From Flavobacterium pectinovorum (GTDB lineage: Bacteria; Bacteroidota; Bacteroidia; Flavobacteriales; Flavobacteriaceae), in assembly GCF_006438875.1 (NCBI RefSeq), contig NZ_RCZH01000012.1:124001-188000 (forward strand): 64,000 bases of DNA, in the 5' to 3' direction. The notes beneath the pieces were generated by a model that searched no databases, had not been told where the DNA came from, and saw nothing but the letters and a program-made list of their open reading frames with translations. The position numbers and the translations under genes are program-made. How positions within the stretch are numbered: position 1 is the first letter of the stretch; each line of letters opens with the position of its first letter. Of the stretch, positions 51,277-60,145 are shown piece by piece.

Positions 51277-51768
51277 AAAAGCATAATCGTCGCCGTTTTC
51301 ATCAAAAACAACCTGAACATGCTCTAATAAAGATGTTGATAATGAAATTCCTTTAAAATCAGCTTTTACTGGATATTTTTTGTGATTTCTATCTACAAGC
51401 ACTGCTGTTTTGAATTTCTTAAGTGGAACGTCTAAGAAATGACGAACAGCATAGATTAGGGTTGTGCCAGAATTTAAGACATCATCAACAAGAACTAATC
51501 CTTTGTTCTCGTATTCAGAAGTTGTTAAAGAGGTTTGTATTGGTAATTGCGGATTTTGTTTGTCAACTTTTACTTCGCAAAGTGATACTTTAAGTGTTGA
51601 GATGTCACTTAAGGCCAAAGCAATTTTTTGGGCAAAAATAGATCCATTCGAAGCGATTCCGGCAATCACAACTTCTTCTTCGTCTACAAACGTTTCGTAA
51701 ATTTGGTATGCAATACGTTTTATTTTGTGTTCGATTTCCTGATTAGTTAAGATGATATTTTTGCTCAT
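51268..51768 (-). CDS. phosphoribosyltransferase family protein (PyrR-like)
   Basis: 166 residues with a type I phosphoribosyltransferase fold. The PRPP loop is LVLVDDVLNSGTTLIYAVRHF. The N-terminal part (EIEHKIKRIAYQIYETFVDEEEVVIAGIASNGSIFA) and the C-terminal FKTAVLVDRNHKKYPVKADFKGISLSTSLLEHVQVVF resemble PyrR/uracil phosphoribosyltransferases. The bases used and any regulatory role are unknown. Confidence 0.85.
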   Translation of the reverse strand: MSKNIILTNQEIEHKIKRIAYQIYETFVDEEEVVIAGIASNGSIFAQKIALALSDISTLKVSLCEVKVDKQNPQLPIQTSLTTSEYENKGLVLVDDVLNSGTTLIYAVRHFLDVPLKKFKTAVLVDRNHKKYPVKADFKGISLSTSLLEHVQVVFDENGDDYAFLS

Positions 51769-51955
51769 GATTTATTTTTTTGCTAAAGTACAAATTTTTA
51801 AATTCCAATATAAAAATTCCAAATTCCAATTGTTGAATTTGAAATTCGAATGTTGAGGTTTTGATTTTAGGTTCTTCCTGAAATTTGGAATTTAAAAATT
51901 AGAATTTATTAGTAAGTTAGTTTTGGAATTTGGAATTTTTGTATTGGAATTTAAT

Positions 51956-52345
51956 TTATTCCTTTTCATCCTCGTCAAAAATTTCATTACCATATTCGTC
52001 AATGTCTCTTCGATCTTTTTTGGTAGGTCTTCCGGTTCCACTTTTGCGATAATGTTCTTTAGAGAGCTTTAAAAGTTCTAAATGTGCGTAAGCTTCGGGC
52101 GAAGTTTCGTTTTTTCTATATATATCAACCAATTTTGCTCCAACACGACTTTCAGGAATGTCTAGTACAGTTATCATTTGTGTGATCTGATCTTTTCTAA
52201 AAGTAATTTTGTCCGTTGGAAAAACTTCTTTAGAAGGCTTGGCAACTTGCCCATTTACAGTGATATGGTTTTTTTTGCAGGCTTCAGTTACCATGTTTCT
52301 GGTTTTGTAATAGCGCACGCACCATAAGTATTTATCGATTCTCAT
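51956..52345 (-). CDS. S4-domain RNA-binding protein (Hsp15-like)
   Basis: 129 residues from the ATG at 52343-52345 (MRIDKYLWCVRYYKTRN); a start 15 codons upstream is less likely. The S4 domain is complete (RIDKYLWCVRYYKTRNMVTEACKKNHITVNGQVAKPSKEVFPTDKITFR). A basic linker and acidic C-terminal tail (GTGRPTKKDRRDIDEYGNEIFDEDE) follow, as in Hsp15/HslR. It probably acts on ribosomal subunits with stalled peptidyl-tRNA. Confidence 0.9.
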   Translation of the reverse strand: MRIDKYLWCVRYYKTRNMVTEACKKNHITVNGQVAKPSKEVFPTDKITFRKDQITQMITVLDIPESRVGAKLVDIYRKNETSPEAYAHLELLKLSKEHYRKSGTGRPTKKDRRDIDEYGNEIFDEDEKE

Positions 52346-52424
52346 AATTTTTCTAAAATCAAAGTTAAATTCTTTACAAAAATAAATCAATATTGTATCT
52401 TGCGCACTTAAAAAATTAACAATA

Positions 52425-53576
52425 ATGAATAAATTTAAATTTTATTTTATTTTATTGCTTGCGGGTATTTCTTTCGTTTCTTGCTCTAAAAAAGATGATG
52501 ATGATGTGGTAACAGTTCCATTAAGGGACTATGCAACACAGTATAAAGCTGATAATGATTCGATTGAGAAATATCTTAAAACTCATTATATTAAGGAAGT
52601 CACTGCTGATTTTGATATTACTATTGAAAAAATCACAAAAGATACACCACAAATTTCTATTATGGACCAGAAGGTTTATACATTAGCAACTAGACCTGTT
52701 TACAGTCATGGTGTGAATTATAATGTTCGTTATTTAATTTTAAATAAAGGAACAGGACAGTCGCCTTGCAATACTGACCGGGTTAATGCGGCATATTCAG
52801 GGAATTTATTAGACGGAACTGTTTTTGATACTTCTTATGATTTAGGAAGAAGCTTTGAATTATATGTATATGTAAATGGTGCCGTTATCGATGGTTGGGG
52901 AGAAATTTTTCCGCAATTTAAAACAGGTACTTCTAGTACCTCGGATAATGGTACGGTTACTTATAAGGATTTCGGAGCTGGTGTTATGTTTTTACCATCA
53001 GGTTTAGGTTATTATGGAAGTCCTCAGACTAATATACCTGCGTATTCTCCATTAGTATTTAGTTTTAAATTATTTGATCTTCAGAGATTGGATCATGAAT
53101 ACACAGTGTCAAATGGTAGTGCGTTAACGGTAGGAGATGGTGTTCCTGATTATTTAGAAGATCTTGATGGCGATGGTTATCTTTATGACTTGAGAGATAC
53201 GGCAAGATTTCCAAATCCTCCGGATAGTTATAAAAAAGATTATGATACAGATGGTGATGGTATTCCTGATTTTTTAGATTTAGATGATGATGGTGATGGA
53301 TATTCAACTAGATTTGAAATTACAAAACCAACTGATGCCCCAATTACGGGAGTGAGTTTGTTTTATCCTTGGAATCCTATGGTAGATAATCCTGCGACAC
53401 CAAATACAGATGAATCAGAAACTTTTGGTATTCCTAGAAGACCTACAGGTGATCTTACAGATCCTAGTAAATCAGAATCTATTGATAATCCGAAAAAATT
53501 TGTAGATGATGATTACAAAGTTAATCCGAGATTAAGAATACATCTGGATAAAACATATCCTTATCAGAAAAAATAA
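52425..53576 (+). CDS. FKBP-type peptidyl-prolyl isomerase lipoprotein with calcium-binding repeats
   Basis: 383 residues with a lipobox (FVSC, Cys 20). The FKBP domain (about 105-225) contains NAAYSGNLLDGTVFDTSYDLG, FLPSGLGYYGS and IPAYSPLVFSFKLFDLQ. After it, about 235-300, repeats DGVPDYLEDLDGDGYLYD and DTDGDGIPDFLDLDDDGDGYS have the form of thrombospondin type 3/EF-hand-like calcium loops. This combination is found in flavobacterial envelope proteins. Monogenic with a terminator following. Confidence 0.88.
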   Translation: MNKFKFYFILLLAGISFVSCSKKDDDDVVTVPLRDYATQYKADNDSIEKYLKTHYIKEVTADFDITIEKITKDTPQISIMDQKVYTLATRPVYSHGVNYNVRYLILNKGTGQSPCNTDRVNAAYSGNLLDGTVFDTSYDLGRSFELYVYVNGAVIDGWGEIFPQFKTGTSSTSDNGTVTYKDFGAGVMFLPSGLGYYGSPQTNIPAYSPLVFSFKLFDLQRLDHEYTVSNGSALTVGDGVPDYLEDLDGDGYLYDLRDTARFPNPPDSYKKDYDTDGDGIPDFLDLDDDGDGYSTRFEITKPTDAPITGVSLFYPWNPMVDNPATPNTDESETFGIPRRPTGDLTDPSKSESIDNPKKFVDDDYKVNPRLRIHLDKTYPYQKK

Positions 53577-53598
53577 ATATTAAACTACTTTATATAGA

Positions 53599-53629
53599 AA
53601 ACCTCGAAAGTGATTTCGAGGTTTTTTTA
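53599..53629 (+). terminator. terminator after the FKBP gene
   Basis: AACCTCGAAA and TTTCGAGGTT pair around GTGA, followed by a T-run. Confidence 0.85.
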
Positions 53630-53725
53630 TGTCTAAAAAATGAAATTATAACTTTTGTTTAGTTTGATTTTAAAACTTTTTATTGCTGAAGTTTTAATTT
53701 TAAATGAGTGTAGAAACAAAAACAA

Positions 53726-53759
53726 AAAGCCTCGAAAATTACTTTTCGAGGCTTTTTTA
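53726..53759 (-). terminator. terminator after the transketolase genes
   Basis: AGCCTCGAAAA and TTTTCGAGGCT pair perfectly around TTAC; it lies 20 bases past the stop of the minus-strand gene. Confidence 0.85.
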
Positions 53760-53779
53760 TAAGTAAGAAAATCTAAAAA

Positions 53780-54733
53780 TTACTTTCTTTTGATAACTCT
53801 TTCTACAGCTTCAACGATCGCTTGATTGTTCAATTTGTATTTGTTCATTAGTTGCTCTGGAGTTCCAGATTCACCAAAACTATCGTTTACAGCTACAAAT
53901 TCTTGTGGAGCAGGAGTGTTTAAAGCTAATACTCTGGAAACGCTTTCTCCAAGACCTCCAAGAATATTGTGTTCTTCTGCAGTTACAACACATTTAGTTT
54001 TTGCCAATGATTTTAGAATAGCTTCTTCGTCAAGTGGTTTAATAGTGTGAATGTTGATTACTTCGGCAGAGATTCCTTTTGCTTCTAATGCTTCAGCAGC
54101 AATAAGAGCTTCCCAAACTAAGTGTCCTGTTGCTATGATTGTAACATCAGTTCCTTCGTTTAACAAAATTGCTTTTCCAATTACGAAAGGCTCGTCAGCA
54201 GGAGTAAAGTTAGCTACAACCGGACGTCCGAAACGTAAATAAGCAGGACCATGATGATCTGCTAATGCTAAAGTAGCTGCTTTAGTCTGATTGTAATCAC
54301 AAGTATTGATTACAGTCATTCCCGGCAACATCTTCATTAATCCAATATCTTCTAAGATTTGGTGTGTTGCTCCATCTTCACCAAGTGTTAAACCAGCGTG
54401 AGAAGCACAAATTTTTACGTTTTTATCTGAATATGCAACTGATTGACGAATTTGATCGTAAACTCTTCCTGTAGAGAAGTTAGCGAAAGTTCCTGTAAAA
54501 GGAATTTTTCCTCCAATTGTTAAACCTGCAGCAATGCCAATCATGTTTGCTTCTGCAATACCAATTTGGAAAAAACGCTCCGGGTGGTTTTTCTTGAAAT
54601 CATCAAATTTTAATGATCCAATTAAATCTGCACAAAGTGCTACAACATTTTCGTTTTTTTGACCTAGTTCAGTCATTCCCGCTCCAAAACCTGAACGAGT
54701 ATCTTTACTTCCTGTATTTGTATATTTTTTCAT
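53780..54733 (-). CDS. transketolase, C-terminal subunit
   Basis: 317 residues covering the pyrimidine-binding and C-terminal transketolase domains: RSGFGAGMTELGQ, FFQIGIAEANMIGIAAGLTIGGKIPFTGTFANFSTGRVYDQIRQSVAY, THQILEDIGLM and AEEHNILGGLGESVS. It works with the N-terminal subunit encoded at 54822-55673, together equal to one transketolase of the pentose phosphate pathway. The 88-base gap to that gene contains no terminator. Confidence 0.93.
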   Translation of the reverse strand: MKKYTNTGSKDTRSGFGAGMTELGQKNENVVALCADLIGSLKFDDFKKNHPERFFQIGIAEANMIGIAAGLTIGGKIPFTGTFANFSTGRVYDQIRQSVAYSDKNVKICASHAGLTLGEDGATHQILEDIGLMKMLPGMTVINTCDYNQTKAATLALADHHGPAYLRFGRPVVANFTPADEPFVIGKAILLNEGTDVTIIATGHLVWEALIAAEALEAKGISAEVINIHTIKPLDEEAILKSLAKTKCVVTAEEHNILGGLGESVSRVLALNTPAPQEFVAVNDSFGESGTPEQLMNKYKLNNQAIVEAVERVIKRK

Positions 54734-54821
54734 TTAATTTTCTTTTGAGATGCTAAGTTATTCAGTGGCTAAGATTCTAAGTTTTTCAACTGAAAACTGC
54801 TTACTGAGACTGAACACTTTT

Positions 54822-55673
54822 TTAATAGTCGATTTGATCTGCAGAATAGTTTTGAGCCAAAGCACTTGCCAACTGATCGTCGTTTGGTGCTTTACCGTGC
54901 CATGCATGAGTATGCATCATAAAATCTACACCATTACCCATTTCAGTATATAGTAAAATACAAACTGGTTTTCCTTTTCCGGTTCTTGATTTAGCATCAT
55001 TCAAACCCGCAAGTATAGCATCAATATTGTTTCCTTCTTTGATTTCAAGAACGTCCCAGTCAAAGGCTTCAAATTTAGCACGAATGCTTCCCATTGGTAA
55101 AACTTCGTCAGTTGTTCCGTCAATTTGTTTTCCGTTAAGGTCAATAGTCGAAATAATATTGTCTACTTTTTTAGCAGAAGCATACATAATAGCTTCCCAG
55201 TTTTGACCTTCTTGTAATTCACCGTCTCCGTGTAAACTATAGATCAAATGATTATCACCATTTAGTTTTTTTGCTTGCGCTGCTCCAAGAGCTACAGATA
55301 AACCTTGTCCTAATGAACCAGAAGCTATACGAACTCCAGGCAATCCTTCGTGAGTTGTTGGATGCCCTTGTAAACGTGAGTTTAATAATCTAAAAGTCGC
55401 AAGTTCTGAAATAGGGAAATAACCGCTACGTGCTAATACGCTATAAAATACAGGTGAAATATGCCCATTTGAAAGGAAGAAAAGATCTTCTCCAATTCCG
55501 TCCATATCAAAACCTTCTTTACGCTCCATGATGTTTTGGTATAGAGTTACCAAAAATTCAGTACAACCTAGTGAACCACCTGGGTGACCTGAGTTGACAG
55601 CATGTACCATTCGAAGAATATCTCTTCTTACTTGGATAGTTAAATCGCTTAATTGTTGTGTGTTAGGCTTCAT
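54822..55673 (-). CDS. transketolase, N-terminal subunit
   Basis: 283 residues with the thiamine diphosphate-binding part: HAVNSGHPGGSLGCTEFLVTLY, GHISPVFYSVLARSGYFP, ASGSLGQGLSVALGAA, and HGDGELQEGQNWEAIMYASAKKVDNIISTIDLNGKQIDG (GDG...N diphosphate motif). The C-terminal half is a separate gene downstream. Split transketolases are usual in several bacterial groups, and nothing suggests a disrupted single gene. Confidence 0.94.
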   Translation of the reverse strand: MKPNTQQLSDLTIQVRRDILRMVHAVNSGHPGGSLGCTEFLVTLYQNIMERKEGFDMDGIGEDLFFLSNGHISPVFYSVLARSGYFPISELATFRLLNSRLQGHPTTHEGLPGVRIASGSLGQGLSVALGAAQAKKLNGDNHLIYSLHGDGELQEGQNWEAIMYASAKKVDNIISTIDLNGKQIDGTTDEVLPMGSIRAKFEAFDWDVLEIKEGNNIDAILAGLNDAKSRTGKGKPVCILLYTEMGNGVDFMMHTHAWHGKAPNDDQLASALAQNYSADQIDY

Positions 55674-55823
55674 TTTATTTGTAAAAGTTAAACTGGTGCA
55701 AAAGTAATTGTTATTTTGCGGGCTGACAAATGATTTTTCGCATTAGTTTGCCGTAATTGTTAAATTCTTTGGCTTTTTTTTATTGATTTTGAATAAAAAC
55801 TTCAAAATCTGCTATATAAGAGT

Positions 55824-55892
55824 TTTGCCACAGATTAAAAGATCAAATTGATTTAAAAATAAATCGGTGTTAATCTTTTTATCTGTGGCAAA
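55824..55892. repeat. inverted repeat with 'ttttgccacagat' arms
   Basis: TTTTGCCACAGATTAAAAGA and AATCTTTTTATCTGTGGCAAAA pair with one or two bulges. Intergenic; part of the dispersed palindrome type. Confidence 0.65.
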
Positions 55893-55922
55893 AAATAAAT
55901 TTAAGCAAGTAAATAATATGGT

Positions 55923-56222
55923 TTAATTGTTATCGCCTTCGCTGTAGTAATTGTTTTCTTCATCTTCAGAACCTATATCTTCTTGTTCGTCGTCAAGTTC
56001 TGAGCCCGGAACGTCTAAATCATTTCCGAGTTTATCACTGTTTTGTTTCCATTCGTGATCTTGCTGATTGATGGCTTTTCCGTTTGAAATTTCTTCCGGG
56101 TCAATGTTCTCCAGTTTATCATCATTGCTGTAAATATCTTCGGAGGCAGGATAATCTAGTTCTTCCAGATTTTTTTCGATTTCATTTTCGTTTGCTGTGT
56201 CTTTTTCTTCTGAATTTATCAT
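55923..56222 (-). CDS. small acidic disordered protein
   Basis: 99 residues, rich in Glu, Asp and Asn, no hydrophobic segment (ENIDPEEISNGKAINQQDHEW, GSELDDEQEDIGSEDEENNYY). It resembles the disordered protein at 25374-25745 in composition but is more acidic. Function not recognised. Confidence 0.55.
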   Translation of the reverse strand: MINSEEKDTANENEIEKNLEELDYPASEDIYSNDDKLENIDPEEISNGKAINQQDHEWKQNSDKLGNDLDVPGSELDDEQEDIGSEDEENNYYSEGDNN

Positions 56223-56328
56223 GATTTCTCTTTTTATAGTATTCTATAAAGTTACGAAATAACGGTTTTAAGGTTTTACATCTTTTGAATCAGGAAATTG
56301 CAGTATTCACATTCTAAGATAAATTCCA

Positions 56329-56346
56329 TCCCGATAGCTATCGGGA
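56329..56346. repeat. 18-bp perfect palindrome
   Basis: TCCCGATAGCTATCGGGA, intergenic, between repeats of AAATTCCA type. It could be a recognition site or part of a dispersed repeat. Confidence 0.5.
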
Positions 56347-56440
56347 TAAATTCCAAATTCCAGATCTTTTTGTTTCACGTTTTTATTGTTTCAGGCTAAG
56401 CGAAAATAATTATCTCATTTTCTAATTGACAATTTTCTAA

Positions 56441-57301
56441 TTAAATAATTCCCTGAATATCTCTCCATGTTATCAATTGAATTTTATTTTCCTCAAGTTT
56501 CGTTTTACATTCATTACTGGTGAAAAAATCAAAATCTATTTGACGCCAAGCTGAACCAAAATTTGGATGATTGATTGTAATGCCCTGCATTTCGGAATCA
56601 TCAAAAGCGGGATGAAGTAAAAAAACATTAAATCCGGATTTTATAGAATCTAAAGCTCTTTCATAAGATTTTTGAAGTTCGCCTTTTTCAAAATCAGCAA
56701 AATATCCAATCAAAAGATTATCGGCTAAAAGTGTGTTTTCGTAATTATATTCTTCGTCAGATAAACGGATTGTTTCTACAAATTGCCTGTTGATGAAAAC
56801 CGGTAGATTATAAGTTTTTCCGAGTTCTTTGTATATTTCTAAAATTTCTGGTGTAACGCCAATACTGCACATGTGCGAATCAAGATGTGTTGGCTGGATT
56901 CCGAATTGGAGTGCTTTTTCGATTTGTGCTGTAAGTTCTTTTTTTATTTCTGAAGGTTTGGCATTGTTTTTAAAATCGGCTCTGGTTTTGTAGAAATAGC
57001 CATTTTTGTCCACTAAACTTGAAACTTCAGAGATGGGAAGAACCGGACCAAATTTGTAATTTTCCCATTCACAGGTAAGTGTCAAATGAATTCCGCAATC
57101 GTATTGTGGATTGTTTTTGGCGAATGTTGCCATTTCGAAAAACCACGCGCAGGGAGTCATTATACTATAGGAGTTTACAGATCCGTTTTGGAGGGCTTTT
57201 ATAGTGGCTTGATTTTCTGAGTGTGCTAATCCGGCATCGTCGGCGTGGATAATTAATAGTTTGGTATTTTCTGGATATCCAAGTTTTTGGGCTAAGTTCA
57301 T
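56441..57301 (-). CDS. ChbG/YdjC-type carbohydrate deacetylase
   Basis: 286 residues. The metal site residues appear in LLIIHADDAGLAHSEN (Asp-Asp), YDCGIHLTLTCEW, and QPTHLDSHMCSIG (HxxxH). The C-terminal part has NVFLLHPAFDDSEM. Family members deacetylate N-acetylated oligosaccharides such as chitobiose. No signal peptide; single gene. Confidence 0.9.
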   Translation of the reverse strand: MNLAQKLGYPENTKLLIIHADDAGLAHSENQATIKALQNGSVNSYSIMTPCAWFFEMATFAKNNPQYDCGIHLTLTCEWENYKFGPVLPISEVSSLVDKNGYFYKTRADFKNNAKPSEIKKELTAQIEKALQFGIQPTHLDSHMCSIGVTPEILEIYKELGKTYNLPVFINRQFVETIRLSDEEYNYENTLLADNLLIGYFADFEKGELQKSYERALDSIKSGFNVFLLHPAFDDSEMQGITINHPNFGSAWRQIDFDFFTSNECKTKLEENKIQLITWRDIQGII

Positions 57302-57508
57302 TGTTTTATTCTGTTTTTTGCTCGCAGATTTGCTTCGCCAGTTCGCTATCGCTCGGGTTGCAGATTGAGCAGATTTTTATTTTTCTTACTGTAGAAAAAT
57401 CTCTACTGGGTTTACTTTGCGGGGCTTCGACTCCGCTCAGCCTGACAATCATTACAGGATTTTATTCAAATTTAAGGATTTCTTGTTGAATTGTCACGTC
57501 TTTTTTTT

Positions 57509-57615
57509 GCGTTAGGGATAGAAGCGGTATCTCCCGATTTAGAAAAACAAGGCTTTTTAGCCGTAGTTTTTGTTAATTGGGAATTTAGCGGATAGCCCGA
57601 CCGAAGGGAACGCCC
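57509..57615 (+). repeat. dispersed intergenic element, copy E
   Basis: GCGTTAGGGATAGAAGCGGT at the start, GGATAGCCCGACCGAAGGGA followed by ACGCCC at the end, with a longer variable centre carrying GGCTTTTTAGCC. It is the inverse of copy B at 18045-18133. 57302-57508 holds short repeat-like pieces (GCTTCGACTCCGCTCAGCC) but no gene. Confidence 0.8.
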
Positions 57616-57654
57616 AAATACTTTTAAATCCCAAATTTTTAAATTTCAAATTCC

Positions 57655-57716
57655 AAGTTTCAGGTTTTTTATGTTTCAAGTTTCAAGTTTTTTATGTTTC
57701 AAGTTTCAAGTTTTTG
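57655..57716. repeat. short tandem repeat of 'gtttcaagttttttat' type
   Basis: A unit of about 25 bases (TTTTTTATGTTTCAAG plus TTTCAAG) is repeated two and a half times. The same words in inverted form occur at 58965-59040, between tgt and the permease gene. Confidence 0.6.
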
Positions 57717-57829
57717 GACCTGTTTTAGGATTGTTAAAATCATTATCTAATTATCTAAATTGACAAATTATCTAATTAATTAATTTTCCCTGAAATTAGC
57801 TTATCTTTGCCGACTGAAAAAAGAAACAG

Positions 57830-58960
57830 ATGAAGTTTGATTTATTACAAAAAGATCCGCAATCTAAAGCTAGAGCGGGAAGTATTACTACAGATCATGG
57901 CGTAATTGAAACGCCTATTTTTATGCCTGTTGGGACGGTTGCTTCTGTAAAAGGGGTACACCAACGTGAGTTAAAAGAGGATATTAATCCGGATATTATT
58001 CTAGGAAATACATACCATTTATATTTACGTCCGCAGACTGAAATTCTTGAAAAAGCGGGTGGATTGCATAAATTCATGAATTGGGATCGTAATATTTTGA
58101 CGGATTCTGGTGGATATCAGGTTTATTCTCTTTCGAATAATAGAAAAATTAAGGAAGAAGGAGTGAAGTTCAAATCACATATCGATGGTTCTTATCACTT
58201 TTTTTCACCGGAAAGTGTGATGGAAATTCAACGTACAATTGGAGCTGATATTATTATGGCTTTTGACGAATGTACGCCTTATCCTTGTGATTACAGATAT
58301 GCGCAACGTTCGATGCACATGACACATCGTTGGTTGGATCGTTGTATCAATCATTTGGATAAAGTACCTTTTAAATATGGTTACGAGCAAACGTTTTTCC
58401 CGATTGTTCAGGGAAGTACTTATAAAGATTTACGTCAGCAATCGGCAGAATATATTGCAAATTCAGGACAGCAAGGTAATGCAATTGGTGGTTTGTCAGT
58501 AGGAGAACCTGCGGAAGAAATGTATGCGATGACTGAAGTTGTCTGCGAAATTCTACCGGAAGACAAACCTCGTTATTTAATGGGCGTTGGTACTCCGATT
58601 AATATTTTGGAAAATATTGCGCTAGGAATTGATATGTTCGATTGTGTAATGCCAACTCGAAATGCCAGAAATGGGATGTTGTTTACTGCAAACGGAACAA
58701 TCAATATCAAGAATAAGAAGTGGGAGGATGATTTTTCTCCAATTGATGAAATGGGACATACTTTTGTAGATACTGATTATACAAAGGCATATTTACGTCA
58801 CTTGTTTGCTGCAAATGAATATTTAGGAAAACAAATTGCGACGATTCATAATCTTGGTTTTTATATGTGGTTGGTTCGTGAAGCCAGAAAACATATCTTA
58901 GCAGGAGATTTTAGACCATGGAAAGAAATGATGGTTAAAAATATGAGTCAAAGACTATAA
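57830..58960 (+). CDS. tgt: queuine tRNA-ribosyltransferase without the canonical zinc cysteines
   Basis: 376 residues, close to the usual length. The catalytic Asp residues are in LTDSGGYQVYSL (about residue 88) and GIDMFDCVMPTRNARNG (about 263). It exchanges G34 for preQ1 in GUN-anticodon tRNAs. In the place of the zinc-binding CxCxxC, the sequence reads MGHTFVDTDYTKAYLRHL, so the three cysteines are missing although the following TIHNL His remains. This may be typical for the genus. The -7 box TATCTTTG is 30 bases before the ATG. Confidence 0.92.
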   Translation: MKFDLLQKDPQSKARAGSITTDHGVIETPIFMPVGTVASVKGVHQRELKEDINPDIILGNTYHLYLRPQTEILEKAGGLHKFMNWDRNILTDSGGYQVYSLSNNRKIKEEGVKFKSHIDGSYHFFSPESVMEIQRTIGADIIMAFDECTPYPCDYRYAQRSMHMTHRWLDRCINHLDKVPFKYGYEQTFFPIVQGSTYKDLRQQSAEYIANSGQQGNAIGGLSVGEPAEEMYAMTEVVCEILPEDKPRYLMGVGTPINILENIALGIDMFDCVMPTRNARNGMLFTANGTINIKNKKWEDDFSPIDEMGHTFVDTDYTKAYLRHLFAANEYLGKQIATIHNLGFYMWLVREARKHILAGDFRPWKEMMVKNMSQRL

Positions 58961-59056
58961 AAAAGCTTCAAGTTTCAGGTTTCAAGTTTCAGATTCTTCG
59001 CTGGGACCTGAAACCTGAAACAAATAAAACTTGAAACTTAAAACAAAAACAAATCT

Positions 59057-60145
59057 ATGCTAACGATAATAGATAAGTATATTTTAAAAAGATATTTAGC
59101 CACTTTTTCGGTGATGATATTACTATTTATTCCAATTGGAATTGTAATTGATGTCTCTGAGAAGGTTAATAAAATGCTGGAAAATAAGATTCCGTTTACT
59201 GCAATTGCGATCTATTATTACAACTTTACGATTTATTTTGCGAACTCATTATTTCCGATATTTTTGTTTTTATCGGTAATTTGGTTTACCTCAAAACTGG
59301 CTAATAATACAGAGATTATCGCAATTCTGAGTTCTGGAATTTCGTTCACACGTTTTCTACGACCTTATGTTATTGGTGCTTCTATCGTTTCGGTTTTTGT
59401 GCTTTTAATGGGTTTTTTCATTGTTCCGGCTGCAAGTGAGGGGTTCAATAATTTTAGGTACACCTATCTAAAAGGTAATGGAAAAGCAGAAATGCTTGGT
59501 AATAATACAAATGTTTACCGACAGCTTAATGACAATGATTTTATTTTTGTAAATAGTTTTAATGAAGAATCTAAAACTGCGTTCAACTTTTCGTTAGAAC
59601 ATTTTGAAAAAGATAAACTTACCTATAAAATTACTGCAAGCCGTATCAAATGGGATCCGAAAAAGAAAACTTATATTTTGTATGATTATACAAAAAGAAC
59701 TATTGGAGACTTGGAAGACAAGATCGAAAAAGCACCGGAAAAGAATGTTCCTTTTAAGTTTGAATTGGCAGATTTAACTCCTGTAGTATATATTGCTGAA
59801 ACACTTTCGTTAGGAAAATTAATCGATTTTATTGATAAAGAACGCAAAAGAGGTTCGGGAAATATTAATGTTTATTTGGTAGTGCTTTATAAGAAATATA
59901 GTGTGCCGGTTTCCGCTTTTATTTTGACCATTATTGCAGTGGCAGTTTCGTCAATGAAACGTCGTGGCGGTATGGGAACTAATCTTGCGATAGGAATTGC
60001 AATTGCGTTTTCTTTTGTTTTCTTTGATAAAATCTTCGGTACTCTTGCCGAAAAATCTACTTTCTCACCTTTTTTAGCTGTTTGGTTCCCGAATATTGTT
60101 TTCGGAATTCTGGCAGTTTACTTATTACGTAATGCGAAACGATAA
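59057..60145 (+). CDS. LptF/LptG family permease
   Basis: 362 residues with three N-terminal transmembrane helices, a periplasmic beta-jellyroll (about 130-260) and three C-terminal helices, the YjgP/YjgQ layout. Starts IDKYILKRYLATFSVMILLFIPIGIVIDVSEKVNKML. Together with LptB and its partner permease it should extract LPS for transport to the outer membrane. Only one of the two permeases is here. It overlaps the EamA gene by 14 bases. Confidence 0.9.
   Translation: MLTIIDKYILKRYLATFSVMILLFIPIGIVIDVSEKVNKMLENKIPFTAIAIYYYNFTIYFANSLFPIFLFLSVIWFTSKLANNTEIIAILSSGISFTRFLRPYVIGASIVSVFVLLMGFFIVPAASEGFNNFRYTYLKGNGKAEMLGNNTNVYRQLNDNDFIFVNSFNEESKTAFNFSLEHFEKDKLTYKITASRIKWDPKKKTYILYDYTKRTIGDLEDKIEKAPEKNVPFKFELADLTPVVYIAETLSLGKLIDFIDKERKRGSGNINVYLVVLYKKYSVPVSAFILTIIAVAVSSMKRRGGMGTNLAIGIAIAFSFVFFDKIFGTLAEKSTFSPFLAVWFPNIVFGILAVYLLRNAKR

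Noticed and set aside
53780..55673. Transketolase broken into two genes by mutation
   Set aside because: Split transketolase subunits are a normal form in many bacteria; both genes have intact starts and domain borders.
57655..57716. CRISPR-like array
   Set aside because: The repeated words are direct tandem units without unique spacers, and no cas gene is near.
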